Numbered from the stretch's first letter, positions 6,091 through 13,890 are shown. The stretch: 16,158 nucleotides of DNA from Chloroflexi bacterium RBG_16_72_14 (GCA_001797035.1 MGOE01000065.1:15050-31207), one strand, 5' to 3'. Notes: a model not told the origin generated them from the letters alone. Numbers and translations: made by a program.

Positions 6091-7460
6091 CGCGGAACCT
6101 CGTGCTCCTCGCGCTGGGCCGGCCGGGACATGGCCGTCGGGTCGGGCCCGATCAGCCGCGCGGCCATCCGGATCGCCTCGATCGCCAGCGGGTCCCGCCC
6201 GCCCACCTCGAGCGCCTCGCCCAGCAGGTCCACGTCCGTCCGGCGCGGGGTGCGGAACGTCCGGTCCATCGCCTCCACGCCGTCGAGCCAGGCGTGGACG
6301 CGCACGTTCTCGGCCTCGGCCGTGACATCCGCGCGCAGCTCGGCACCGCGCCGCTCGGCGAGGATCTCGACCCGCAGCGTGGTCCCGGGCGGCATCGAGG
6401 ACGCGACCGGCCGGATCACCACGGCAACGTCCGCGGCGCCCGAGCGGAGCTTCGCCTGGAGGCCGCGATGGAGTGGCGCGTGCTCGCCCGGCCGGGGACG
6501 CGTGGCGACCGCCCGCCCCTTCGCCTCGGCCGGCGCCAGCGGCGAGGCCACCGTCATGCCCAGCCGCGAGGCAAGCCAGGCGACGTGGTACAGCGGCTTG
6601 ACGACGTTGGTCGTGCCAGGCGCGCCGGTCTCGTCGCGGGTCGCGTAGGTGACCGCGATCCGGCGCACGTGCCACAGGAACGGCAGGAACTCCGGCAGGT
6701 CGAACACGGCGGCGATCGCGTCCCGCCAGCGCGACTGGCGGACGAGCGCGAAGTCCCGGATCGACAGCCGGTCGAAACGCTCGTACATGACCGCGAGCTG
6801 GCGGAGGCGCCTGAGCCCGTCGCCGCTCCACGACGAGCCGTCGACGACCAGGCGGTCCGTCCCGGCGAGCAGGTCCTCGGCCGGCCGGCCGTCCAGCGGC
6901 GGCTCGCCGGGCCACCACACGGTCACCGGGAGGTCGTGGATCAGCAGCGGGGCGACCAGCGCGGACAGGTGGCGGCCGGTCTCGCCACCGGCGGTCAGGA
7001 ACAGCAGCTCCGTGCATGTCTCGGGCGCATCGGCACGGGGCAGCACGCAGTGCGCCTGGATCCGGGCGTCCAGCCAGGGCGGGCCGTCCGGGTCCGCGGA
7101 TACGACGATCATCGTCCGGCTGGGATGGCGCCCCGTGAGCCGGCTGATGATCTCGGCGGTGCGCTCGGCGACCTCCGGCTGACGCGCCACGACGACCAGG
7201 TTGAGCACGCTGGTCCGGGCCGCGACGTGGCGCATCCGCCCGCCGCCCTCGTCGCCCACGGTGAGGTCCGGCTGGGCCCAGATCCGCGCCAGCTCCTGCT
7301 CGATCTGCTCGATGCTGTGCGCGTGCGACAGCCAGCGCAGCGCGGGCTCGCCGGGACGCGGCGGGTCCGCGGCAGCGACCGGGCCCCCACTGCCGCCCGG
7401 GCGACCCGCGGCCACGACCGGCCCACCCGCGCCACCCGCGGCCGTCAGATCCTTCGCCAC
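6087..7460 (-). CDS. opcA: Glucose-6-phosphate dehydrogenase assembly protein OpcA
   Basis: OpcA binds and activates glucose-6-phosphate dehydrogenase in cyanobacteria and actinobacteria. The 457-residue product shows family blocks in order: ARTSVLNLVVVARQPE (81-96), RHPSRTMIVV (111-120), ETCTELLFL (147-155), HDLPVTVWWPGEPP (175-188), DRLVVDGSSW (202-211) and RDFALVRQSRWRDAIAAVFD (235-254). A C-terminal domain follows from about 290. It is longer than typical actinobacterial OpcA and nearer the cyanobacterial length, in part because of a Gly/Ala/Pro-rich N-terminus (about 8-38). GTG at 7460 lies inside the end of zwf, overlapping it by 16 bases with AGGG upstream. The exact start within this low-complexity stretch is less certain. 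Only two cysteines occur (C138, C149). It is coupled to zwf before it and pgl after it. Confidence 0.92.
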   Translation of the reverse strand: MAKDLTAAGGAGGPVVAAGRPGGSGGPVAAADPPRPGEPALRWLSHAHSIEQIEQELARIWAQPDLTVGDEGGGRMRHVAARTSVLNLVVVARQPEVAERTAEIISRLTGRHPSRTMIVVSADPDGPPWLDARIQAHCVLPRADAPETCTELLFLTAGGETGRHLSALVAPLLIHDLPVTVWWPGEPPLDGRPAEDLLAGTDRLVVDGSSWSGDGLRRLRQLAVMYERFDRLSIRDFALVRQSRWRDAIAAVFDLPEFLPFLWHVRRIAVTYATRDETGAPGTTNVVKPLYHVAWLASRLGMTVASPLAPAEAKGRAVATRPRPGEHAPLHRGLQAKLRSGAADVAVVIRPVASSMPPGTTLRVEILAERRGAELRADVTAEAENVRVHAWLDGVEAMDRTFRTPRRTDVDLLGEALEVGGRDPLAIEAIRMAARLIGPDPTAMSRPAQREEHEVPR

Positions 7461-9127
7461 CGTCGGCCCTCGCGGGCGAGCAGGTCGTCGGCTGCCTCGG
7501 GGCCCCAGGTACCCGCCTCGTAGTTCGGGAAGTCGGGGGCCGGCATCTCCGCCCAGGCCGCCAGGATCGGGTCCACGATTGCCCACGCCTCCTCCACCTC
7601 GTCCGCCCGGGTGAACAGCGAGGCGTCGCCCAGGAGCGCGTCGAGGATCAGCGTCTCGTAGGCGTCGGGGCTGTCGCTCTGGAACGCCGACCCGTACGTG
7701 AAGTCCATCGTCACGTTGCGCACGTCGATGCCCAGGCCCGGCACCTTGGCGCCGAAGCGGAGCATGATCCCCTCGTCGGGCTGGATGCGCATCGCGAGCA
7801 GGTTGGCCTCCGGCTCCGTGGTGCTGTCGCGGAACAGCTGGTGGGGGACCTCCTTGAACTGGATCGCGATCTCGGTCGCCCGCTTGGGCAGCCGCTTGCC
7901 CATCCGCAGGTAGAACGGGACGCCGGACCAGCGCCAGTCGTCGACCGTCAGCCGCGCCGCGATGAACGTCTCGGTCTCGGATGCCGGGTCCACCTCGGGC
8001 TCCGCGCGGTATCCCACCACCGGCTGCGCCGCCACCCAGCCCGGCCCGTACTGGCCGCGCACGACATCCCGCCGCGCCTGCTCCGGGGTCGCCTCGGTGA
8101 TCGCGCGGACGACCTTGACCTTCTCGTCGCGCAGCGCGTCGGCCTCGAACGTCGTCGGCGGCTCCATCGCGACCAGGGCGAGCAGCTGGAGCAGGTGGTT
8201 CTGGAGGAAGTCGCGGCTGGCACCCGTCTCCTCGTAGAACGAGCCGCGGTTCTCCACGCCGATCGACTCCGCCACCGTGATCTGCACGTGGTCGATGTGG
8301 CGTCGGTTCCAGATGGGCTCGAAGATGCCGTTGCCGAACCGGAACACCAGCAGGTTTCGGACGGTCTCCTTGCCCAGGTAGTGGTCGATGCGGTAGACCT
8401 GCCGCTCGCGGAAGACCTTGCCCACCTCCCGGTTGAGGCGGACCGCGGACTCGGTGTCGCGGCCGAACGGCTTCTCGATCACGACCCGCCGCCAGCCGCC
8501 GTCGTGACGCTCGTGGTCGAGCCCGACCCGGCCCAGCTGGGCGACGATCTCGGCGAACGCGGACGGATGCGTCGCGAGGTAGTAGAGCCGGTTGCCGCGG
8601 GTGCGGCGGTCTTCGTCAAGACGGTCGAGGCGCTCGGCCAGCGCCGCGAACGCCGCCGGGTCACCGAAGTCCCCGCGGTGGTAGACGATCCGCGATGCCA
8701 GCTCGTCCCACTCGTCGGGGTCCACCGGCTGCACGCGCGAGAACCGGTCCAGCGAGGCCTTGAGCTCGGCCCGGAAGGCCTCGTCCGAGAACGCCCGCCG
8801 CCCGACGGCGACGACCGTGAACTCGTGCGGCAGCAGGTGCGTCCGCCACAGCTGGTACAGGGCGGGGATGACCTTGCGATGGGCGAGGTCGCCGGTGGCG
8901 CCGAACAGGACGAACGCGGCCGGGTCGGGGACCCGCTCGAGGCGCAGCCCCTCGCGGAGCGGGTTCTCGGCATGCCGCGCGGCGGGCGCGCGGCGGCGGG
9001 TCTCCGCGGCGAGCCGGAGCTCGCGCATGGTGCGCGGCACGTCCTTCTTCGCGGGCGGTGCCGGGGGGGCCGGCGCGGGCGCAGCGGCAGTCGCGGGCTC
9101 GGCCGCCGGGTCCTTAGCGCGCGCCAC
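7445..9127 (-). CDS. zwf: Glucose-6-phosphate 1-dehydrogenase
   Basis: The enzyme oxidises glucose 6-phosphate to 6-phosphogluconolactone with reduction of NADP+, the committed step of the oxidative pentose phosphate pathway. The 560-residue product has the dinucleotide motif FGATGDLAHRK (75-85), EKPFG (218-222), the substrate/catalytic motif RIDHYLGKE (246-254, H249) and QNH (309-311). H311 is spaced from H249 as the two catalytic histidines are in characterised enzymes. GTG at 9127 overlaps the preceding alkylation-repair gene by 14 bases. This adds an Ala/Pro-rich N-terminal tail (about residues 8-28) not needed for the fold. ATG at 9028 is an alternative, but it lacks a ribosome binding site. 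The conserved protein begins at ENPLREGLRLERVPDP (54-69). The translated protein contains no cysteine. It is followed by opcA with a 16-base overlap. Confidence 0.95.
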   Translation of the reverse strand: MARAKDPAAEPATAAAPAPAPPAPPAKKDVPRTMRELRLAAETRRRAPAARHAENPLREGLRLERVPDPAAFVLFGATGDLAHRKVIPALYQLWRTHLLPHEFTVVAVGRRAFSDEAFRAELKASLDRFSRVQPVDPDEWDELASRIVYHRGDFGDPAAFAALAERLDRLDEDRRTRGNRLYYLATHPSAFAEIVAQLGRVGLDHERHDGGWRRVVIEKPFGRDTESAVRLNREVGKVFRERQVYRIDHYLGKETVRNLLVFRFGNGIFEPIWNRRHIDHVQITVAESIGVENRGSFYEETGASRDFLQNHLLQLLALVAMEPPTTFEADALRDEKVKVVRAITEATPEQARRDVVRGQYGPGWVAAQPVVGYRAEPEVDPASETETFIAARLTVDDWRWSGVPFYLRMGKRLPKRATEIAIQFKEVPHQLFRDSTTEPEANLLAMRIQPDEGIMLRFGAKVPGLGIDVRNVTMDFTYGSAFQSDSPDAYETLILDALLGDASLFTRADEVEEAWAIVDPILAAWAEMPAPDFPNYEAGTWGPEAADDLLAREGRRWRRI

Positions 9128-9815
9128 CGGCCACCCCGGCCTTCGACGCCCGGCGGTCCCAGGCCTTCGCGATGTACGGGACGGCGGCCGGCGTCACGCA
9201 CCCCGTCTGCCCGTGGTCCACGACCACCGGCCCGATCCGCGCGGCCGTCGCCTCCGCGGCCTCGCGCAGGGCCGCGCTCCGGACGCCGATGCCGATCACT
9301 GCCCCGTTCATGCTGTGCCGCGTCCGGTTGCCGGCCGTGCCGATGCCTGCCTCGATCCGCCGGAGGAGCCCGAGGAACAACGTGTCGTCGAGCGCTGCAT
9401 CGCGCATGGCCAGCTGGCCGTACAGGTCCCAGCCCGCCTGCGCCGTCCAGTCGCGGTCCGCGGCCGACCATCGGTCCGCCCGTTCGCGCACGCCCGACAC
9501 CTGCGCGGCCAGCGAGCCGACGAACGTGTCCACCAGCACGTAGACGTCGATCTCCGCCAGCCAGGAATCGAGATCCGCCTCGCCGGCCGCGGCCGGGTCC
9601 GCGACCATGCACGCCAGCAGCCGGGCGTCGTAGTTGCCGGTCGCCCACAGGCCGAGCGCGAGGGCGTGGTCCCGCTTCGCCTCCTTCGCCAGGGCGTGGA
9701 GGACGGCAAAGCTCACGCCGAACAGCGGATCCCTCGCGCCGTGGCGCCGGTAGATCCTGCGGTTCTGCTCCGTGCCGGCGGCCTCGAGGCGCGCCAGCGC
9801 CGTCGCCAGGTCCAT
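9114..9815 (-). CDS. DNA alkylation repair (AlkD/HEAT-like) family protein
   Basis: This 233-residue protein is of the DNA alkylation repair family, alpha-helical HEAT-like-repeat proteins whose characterised members (AlkC/AlkD) are glycosylases excising N3- or N7-alkylated purines. Family features include FGVSFAVLHALAKEAKRD (32-49), LGLWATGNYDARLLACMVAD (54-73), a DVYVLVD segment (90-96) where the AlkD catalytic Asp region lies, NRTRHSMNGAVIGIG (163-177) and VDHGQTGCVTPAAVPYIAKAW near the C-terminus. The position four residues before D96 is Tyr92, where AlkD has Trp. Activity on damaged DNA is therefore not assured, and this branch is often annotated only by family. ATG at 9815 has a strong GGAGGG five bases upstream. 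The gene lies 46 bases after gnd and overlaps zwf by 14 bases, an unexpected place for a repair gene. Confidence 0.85.
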   Translation of the reverse strand: MDLATALARLEAAGTEQNRRIYRRHGARDPLFGVSFAVLHALAKEAKRDHALALGLWATGNYDARLLACMVADPAAAGEADLDSWLAEIDVYVLVDTFVGSLAAQVSGVRERADRWSAADRDWTAQAGWDLYGQLAMRDAALDDTLFLGLLRRIEAGIGTAGNRTRHSMNGAVIGIGVRSAALREAAEATAARIGPVVVDHGQTGCVTPAAVPYIAKAWDRRASKAGVAGGAR

Positions 9816-9861
9816 CGTCGCGCCCTCCGCCGCGTCCGTTTCGCCTCCGATCGCCTTACCC

Positions 9862-10761
9862 CTAGTCCGTCTTCACCGCGTGGCCGCCGAATTCGTTCCG
9901 CAATGCTGCCAGCACCTTGGCGCCGTAGGAATCGTCCTGGCGGGACCGGAAGCGATTGAGCAGCGCGAGCGTGATCACCGGCGCTGGCACGTCGCGGTCG
10001 ATCGCCTCCTGGACCGTCCAGCGTCCCTCGCCGGAGTCCGCGACCCAGCCCCTGAGGTGCGCCAGGTCGTTGCCCTGGGCGGCGAAGGCGCGCGCCGCCA
10101 GCTCCAGCAACCACGAGCGGACCACGGAGCCGTGGTTCCAGAGGTCGGCGATACCCCTGAGGTCCAGGTCGTAGGTCGAGGCGTGCATGATCTCGAAGCC
10201 CTCGGCATACGCCTGCATCATCCCGTACTCGATCCCGTTGTGGATCATCTTCACGTAGTGGCCGGCGCCAGGGCCGCCGACGTGCAGGTAGCCATCCTCG
10301 GGCGCGAGCGAGCGGAACACGGGCTCCAGCGACACCACGGCCTCCGTGTCCCCGCCGACCATCAGGCAGTAGCCCACCTGGAGGCCCCAGATCCCGCCCG
10401 ACACCCCGGCGTCGACGTAGCCGATCCCCTTCGCCTTGAGCGCGGCGTGGCGCCGGACGTCGTCATGGAAGTTGGTGTTGCCGCCGTCGACGATCGTGTC
10501 GCCCGGCTCCAGGTGCTCGAGCAGCTCCTCGATCTGCGCCTCGGTTGCGTCGCCCGCCGGGACCATGATCCAGACCGCGCGTGGCCGCTCGAGCCTCGCG
10601 ACCAGGTCCTCGATCGTGAACGCAGCCGTGGCCCCCTCCGTCGCGATCTCGTGCGTCTTCTCGGGCGTCCGGTTGTAGGCGACGATCTCGTGGCCGTCAC
10701 GGAGCAGGCGGCGAACCATGTTCGCGCCCATCCGTCCGAGTCCGATGAAGCCGATACGCAT
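9862..10761 (-). CDS. gnd: 6-phosphogluconate dehydrogenase (decarboxylating), short form
   Basis: The enzyme converts 6-phosphogluconate to ribulose 5-phosphate and CO2 with reduction of NAD(P)+. At 299 residues it is the short GndA/YqeC-like form rather than the roughly 470-residue form. Motifs are the Rossmann loop GFIGLGRMGANM (4-15), YNRT after strand 2 (29-32), VDAGVSGGIWGLQVG (116-130), GPGAGHYVKMIHNGIEYGMM with K171, N175 and E178, and ADSGEGRWT (241-249). The N30-R31-T32 triplet resembles the 2'-phosphate-binding pocket of NADP-dependent enzymes, so NADP+ preference is inferred. ATG at 10761 has GGAG eight bases upstream. It is the first gene of the gnd to gltA run, and a TATGCT hexamer sits further upstream. 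Confidence 0.95.
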   Translation of the reverse strand: MRIGFIGLGRMGANMVRRLLRDGHEIVAYNRTPEKTHEIATEGATAAFTIEDLVARLERPRAVWIMVPAGDATEAQIEELLEHLEPGDTIVDGGNTNFHDDVRRHAALKAKGIGYVDAGVSGGIWGLQVGYCLMVGGDTEAVVSLEPVFRSLAPEDGYLHVGGPGAGHYVKMIHNGIEYGMMQAYAEGFEIMHASTYDLDLRGIADLWNHGSVVRSWLLELAARAFAAQGNDLAHLRGWVADSGEGRWTVQEAIDRDVPAPVITLALLNRFRSRQDDSYGAKVLAALRNEFGGHAVKTD

Positions 10762-10823
10762 GTCGCAGTCTCCGCTGGGCGACGGGGTCGTCGGGGATCG
10801 CAGGGCCGGGATGGCAGGGCTAG

Positions 10824-10829
10824 AGCATA
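10824..10829 (-). promoter_or_regulatory. Putative -10 element of the gnd operon
   Basis: On the minus strand, TATGCT is the best -10 match between rpiB and gnd. It predicts a leader of about 55 bases carrying the GGAG used by gnd. No acceptable -35 is present at 16-18 bases, so this is tentative. Confidence 0.3.
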
Positions 10830-10866
10830 GGGCCGGGTGTCGAGGATCGCCCGTGCCAGCCTGGTT

Positions 10867-10923
10867 GGCCTCGGCCGTCTCGCGCTCGGCCTCGGCCGGT
10901 TGGCGGTCGGCCTCCCCGGGCGG
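10867..10923. repeat. Short 21-bp tandem repeat in the gnd upstream region
   Basis: Two 21-base units beginning GGCCTCGGCC lie at 10867-10887 and 10888-10908 and differ mainly in their second halves. A partial third unit follows from 10909. In one plus-strand frame they read as GLGRLA-type repeats, but no start signals or conserved protein support a gene. I see no other gene in the roughly 490 bases between gnd and rpiB. Confidence 0.45.
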
Positions 10924-11032
10924 CCCGCGCCCATCGCGACTCCGCCGGCGCCCAACGCCGCCGTTCGGCCGGCGACCGCTCGCCCCCAGGGACCGTCACA
11001 CCACGGCCGTCCACCCCGCGGCCGTTCGCCCA

Positions 11033-11161
11033 GCGGTTGAACCGGCGCACCGTGTTGGGTTTCCGCCGCCTGGCGGTGCATCCGTGCGCTGCGGCGGCGG
11101 TCCACGCGCCAGATCAGCCGCGCAGCGAGTGGGATCGCACACGGTGCGCTCGTTCAACCGC
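11033..11161. repeat. Imperfect inverted repeat between gnd and rpiB
   Basis: The 23-base left arm (11033-11055, starting GCGGTTGAAC) pairs with the right arm at 11139-11161 with 21 of 23 matches, leaving 83 bases between. Part of the interior is also self-complementary: GTGCATCC...GCGCTGCGGC near 11077-11096 against about 11117-11140. The direct ten-mer CGCCCAGCGG flanks both ends (starting near 11028 and 11159). It lies about 95 bases beyond the rpiB stop and 270 bases before the gnd start. It could therefore terminate the tkt-rpiB transcript as a long stem, or be a small palindromic element. Confidence 0.5.
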
Positions 11162-11254
11162 CCAGCGGCGGACCGGGCCGCCCGGCGGAGGAGCTCAGCG
11201 GCAGAGTGCCAGGCAGAGGAGTGCCCGGCAGACCTGCGCTGAACGCGGCCGCCG

Positions 11255-11725
11255 TCAGCCCTCGCCCATCGACTCGGCTTCGATCGCGAGCACCTTGCCC
11301 AGGCGCCGGACGTGGCGCGGCTCACCGGAGAAGGTCGCGTCCAGGAACGCGAGCGAGATCTCCACCGCGGGCTCGATGCCGATCACCCGCGCCCCCATCG
11401 TCAGCACGTTCATGTCGTCGTGCTCCACGCCCTGGTGCGCGGAGTACGTGTCGTGGCAGATCGCCGCCCGGACGCCGCGCACCTTGTTGGCGGCGATGGA
11501 CGCGCCCACGCCCGACCCGCAGACGAGGATGCCGCGGTCCGCGTCACCGTCGCGGACGGCGACCGCGAGCGCCCGCGCGAAGTCCGGGTAGTCGTCCTGC
11601 GGGTCGGAGCCGTCCCCGCCGAGGTCGACCAGCGTGTGCGCGCCGTCGAGCGCGGTCGCCAGCTTCGCGATCAGCTCGCGCTTGAACGCCGCGCCCGCAT
11701 GGTCGGCGGCGAAGGCGATGCGCAT
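11255..11725 (-). CDS. rpiB: Ribose 5-phosphate isomerase B
   Basis: This RpiB/LacAB-family enzyme interconverts ribulose 5-phosphate and ribose 5-phosphate, joining the oxidative and non-oxidative pentose phosphate branches. The 156-residue length is normal. Signatures are the N-terminal IAFAADHAG (3-11), LVCGSGVGASIAANKVRGVRAA (67-88) with catalytic-type C69, and HDTYSAHQGVEHDDMNVLTMGARVIG (91-116) with H102. These match RpiB rather than galactose-6-phosphate isomerase, and the pathway context agrees. ATG at 11725 is preceded by AGGAGGG with a four-base gap, one of the strongest ribosome binding sites in the window. It lies 28 bases after tkt, so the two are probably one transcript. Confidence 0.95.
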   Translation of the reverse strand: MRIAFAADHAGAAFKRELIAKLATALDGAHTLVDLGGDGSDPQDDYPDFARALAVAVRDGDADRGILVCGSGVGASIAANKVRGVRAAICHDTYSAHQGVEHDDMNVLTMGARVIGIEPAVEISLAFLDATFSGEPRHVRRLGKVLAIEAESMGEG

Positions 11726-11753
11726 CGGTCCCTCCTCGCTGCCCCGACAGACC

Positions 11754-13838
11754 TCAGTGACCGCCGTGGCCATGCGCGTCGCCGGCCACGCCCACGCGCC
11801 CCCTGAGCCCGTCGCGGACCACCCGCCGGCCGACCTCCGCCACGTTGTCGGCCGTGAAGCCGAAGGACCTGAAGATCGTCCCTGCCGGCGCGCTGGCGCC
11901 GAACCGGTCCAGGCCCAGGATCGCGCCCTCGTCGCCCGCGTACCGCTCCCAGCCCAGCGGGACGCCGGCCTCCACCGTGACACGCCGGCGGACCGACGGC
12001 GGGAGCACGGCATCGCGATAGGCCTGATCCTGCGCCTCGAACCGCTCCCAGCAGGGCAGGCTCACCACCCGGGTCGGGATCCCGTCGCCTTCGAGATCCT
12101 CGGCGGCCCGGAAGCACAGCTGCAGCTCCGACCCCGTGCCGATGAGGATGAGCTGCGGCTCCCCGCCCGCCGCCTCGCGCAGGACGTAGCCGCCGCGGCG
12201 GACCCCCTCGCGGGCGAGGGCCCGCGTGTCGGGGAGCGTCGGCAGCTTCTGGCGGGTGAACGCGAGGGCCACCGGGCCGGGCCGCGTCCCATCGAGCGCC
12301 GGGCGTTCCACCGCGAGCGCCCAGGCGGCCGCCGCCTCGTTCGCGTCGCCGGGGCGGACGAACCACAGGTCGGGCATCGCCCGCAGCGCCGCGTAGTGCT
12401 CCACGGGCTGGTGGGTCGGGCCGTCCTCGCCGAGGCCCACGGAGTCGTGCGTCCAGACGTACGTGACGTGGAGACCGGACAGGGCGGCGATCCGGACGGC
12501 ACCGCGCATGTAGTCGCTGAAGGTCAGGAACGTGGCCGCGTAGGGCAGGAAGCCGCCGTGATAGGCGATGCCGTTGGCGATGCCGCCCATCGCGTGCTCG
12601 CGGACGCCGAACCGGAGGTTGCGCCCGGCGTGCTCGGCCGAGAAGTGGTCGGGGCCGTCCGCCTTGACGTCGGTCAGGTTGGACTCGGACAGGTCCGCCG
12701 ACCCGCCGAACAGCTCGGGCAACGCGGCCGCCAGCGCCTGGATCGCCTCCTGGCTGGCGTTGCGGGTGGCGACCTCGGTGCCGGTCTCGTAGCCGGGGAA
12801 GTCTGCGTCCCAGCCGTTGGGCAGCGCGCCCGCCAGCCGGCGGTGGAGCTCCGCGGCCTCCGCGGGATAGGCGGCGGCGTAACGGTCGAGACGGGCCTCC
12901 CACGCGGCCACGCGGTCCCTGCCCTCGCCGACGGCCCGGCGGAACAGCTCGCCGGCCTCGTCGGGAACGTAGAAGCTGCGGTCGGGGTCCCAGCCGTAGG
13001 CCGCCTTGGTGAGGCGGACCTCGTCCGGTCCGAGCGGCGCGCCGTGCGCCTTCTGGCTGTCCTGCTTGTTCGGGCTGCCGAAGCCGATGTGGGTGCGGAC
13101 GGCGATGATCGAGGGGCGGTCGTCGGCCTTGGCGGCCTCGATGGCGGCGTCGATGGCGGCGATGTCGGTGCCGTCCTCGACGCGCTGCGTGTGCCAGCCG
13201 TAGGCGACGAACCTTCCCAGGACGTCCTCGCTGAATGCCCAGGCCGTGGGCCCGTCGAGCTGGATCCGGTTGTCGTCGTAGAGCGCGATCAGCTTGCCCA
13301 GCCGCAGGTGGCCGGCCAGCGAGCAGGCCTCGGACGCGATGCCCTCCTGGAGGTCGCCGTCGGAGCAGATGGCGTACGTCCGATGGTCGATGACGTCGTG
13401 GCCGTCACGGTTGAACTCCGCGGCGAGGCGCCGCTCCGCGATCGCCATGCCGACCGCGTTGGCGAGGCCCTGGCCCAGCGGCCCGGTGGTCGCCTCCACG
13501 CCCGGCGTGAGCCCGAACTCCGGGTGGCCCGGCGTGATCGAGCCCCACTGGCGGAACGACTTGAGGTCGTCGAGGCTCACCGCGTAGCCGGTCAGGTGGA
13601 GGAGCGAGTACAGGAGCATCGATGCGTGACCGGCCGACAGGACGAAGCGGTCGCGGTCGGGCCACTGCGGTTGGGTGGGCGAGTGCCGCAGGTGGCGGGT
13701 CCACAGCGCGTAGGCCATCGGCGCCATGCCCATCGGCGCCCCCGGGTGCCCGGAGTTCGCCTGCTGGACGCCGTCGATCGCGAGGGTGCGGATGGTGTCG
13801 ACGGCGAGCTGGTCGAGGCGGTCCGTGGCGAGGGTCAT
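11754..13838 (-). CDS. tkt: Transketolase
   Basis: This thiamine-diphosphate enzyme moves two-carbon ketol units between pentose, heptulose and triose phosphates in the non-oxidative pentose phosphate pathway. The 694-residue product shows ANSGHPGAPMG (27-37), the ThDP motif CSDGDLQEG (158-166) running to YDDN (187-190), GFGSPNKQDSQKAHGAPLG (252-270), and FGVREHAMGGIANG (410-423) with the catalytic Glu at 414. EDGPTHQPVEH (471-481) in the pyrimidine domain and a C-terminal domain follow. ATG at 13838 has GGAGA about seven bases upstream. The open frame reaches back to 14084, but only through palindromic repeats, and an ATG at 13886 overlaps a TACGAT -10-like hexamer. The sequence keeps TK features and is not a DXS or pyruvate dehydrogenase relative. 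rpiB follows at 28 bases. Confidence 0.96.
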   Translation of the reverse strand: MTLATDRLDQLAVDTIRTLAIDGVQQANSGHPGAPMGMAPMAYALWTRHLRHSPTQPQWPDRDRFVLSAGHASMLLYSLLHLTGYAVSLDDLKSFRQWGSITPGHPEFGLTPGVEATTGPLGQGLANAVGMAIAERRLAAEFNRDGHDVIDHRTYAICSDGDLQEGIASEACSLAGHLRLGKLIALYDDNRIQLDGPTAWAFSEDVLGRFVAYGWHTQRVEDGTDIAAIDAAIEAAKADDRPSIIAVRTHIGFGSPNKQDSQKAHGAPLGPDEVRLTKAAYGWDPDRSFYVPDEAGELFRRAVGEGRDRVAAWEARLDRYAAAYPAEAAELHRRLAGALPNGWDADFPGYETGTEVATRNASQEAIQALAAALPELFGGSADLSESNLTDVKADGPDHFSAEHAGRNLRFGVREHAMGGIANGIAYHGGFLPYAATFLTFSDYMRGAVRIAALSGLHVTYVWTHDSVGLGEDGPTHQPVEHYAALRAMPDLWFVRPGDANEAAAAWALAVERPALDGTRPGPVALAFTRQKLPTLPDTRALAREGVRRGGYVLREAAGGEPQLILIGTGSELQLCFRAAEDLEGDGIPTRVVSLPCWERFEAQDQAYRDAVLPPSVRRRVTVEAGVPLGWERYAGDEGAILGLDRFGASAPAGTIFRSFGFTADNVAEVGRRVVRDGLRGRVGVAGDAHGHGGH

Positions 13839-13884
13839 CGCGGTCTCCGGGCTGGGCGGGTCGGCGGGGTGGTGCGGCCCGGCC

Positions 13885-13890
13885 ATCGTA
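13885..13890 (-). promoter_or_regulatory. Putative -10 element of tkt-rpiB
   Basis: On the minus strand, TACGAT fits TANNNT and predicts a start near 13878 with a leader of about 40 bases containing the tkt ribosome binding site. No -35 consensus is visible. The nearest dyad repeat lies about 70 bases upstream. Confidence 0.35.

Noticed and set aside
6045..7523. Long plus-strand open frame opposite opcA and pgl
   Set aside because: It is a shadow of the minus-strand coding sequence, with no recognisable domain and no start signals.
7841..9865. Long plus-strand open frame opposite zwf and the alkylation-repair gene
   Set aside because: It is antisense to two clearly conserved genes and is Arg/Pro/Ser-rich with no family resemblance.
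10837..11040. Small plus-strand frame with GLGRLA repeats
   Set aside because: It arises from the 21-bp tandem repeat, lacks a ribosome binding site and has Pro/Arg-rich non-conserved sequence afterwards.
11120..11165. tRNA-like GTTCAACC segment in the gnd-rpiB gap
   Set aside because: No anticodon arm, acceptor stem or D-arm can be built around it. It belongs to the inverted repeat arm.
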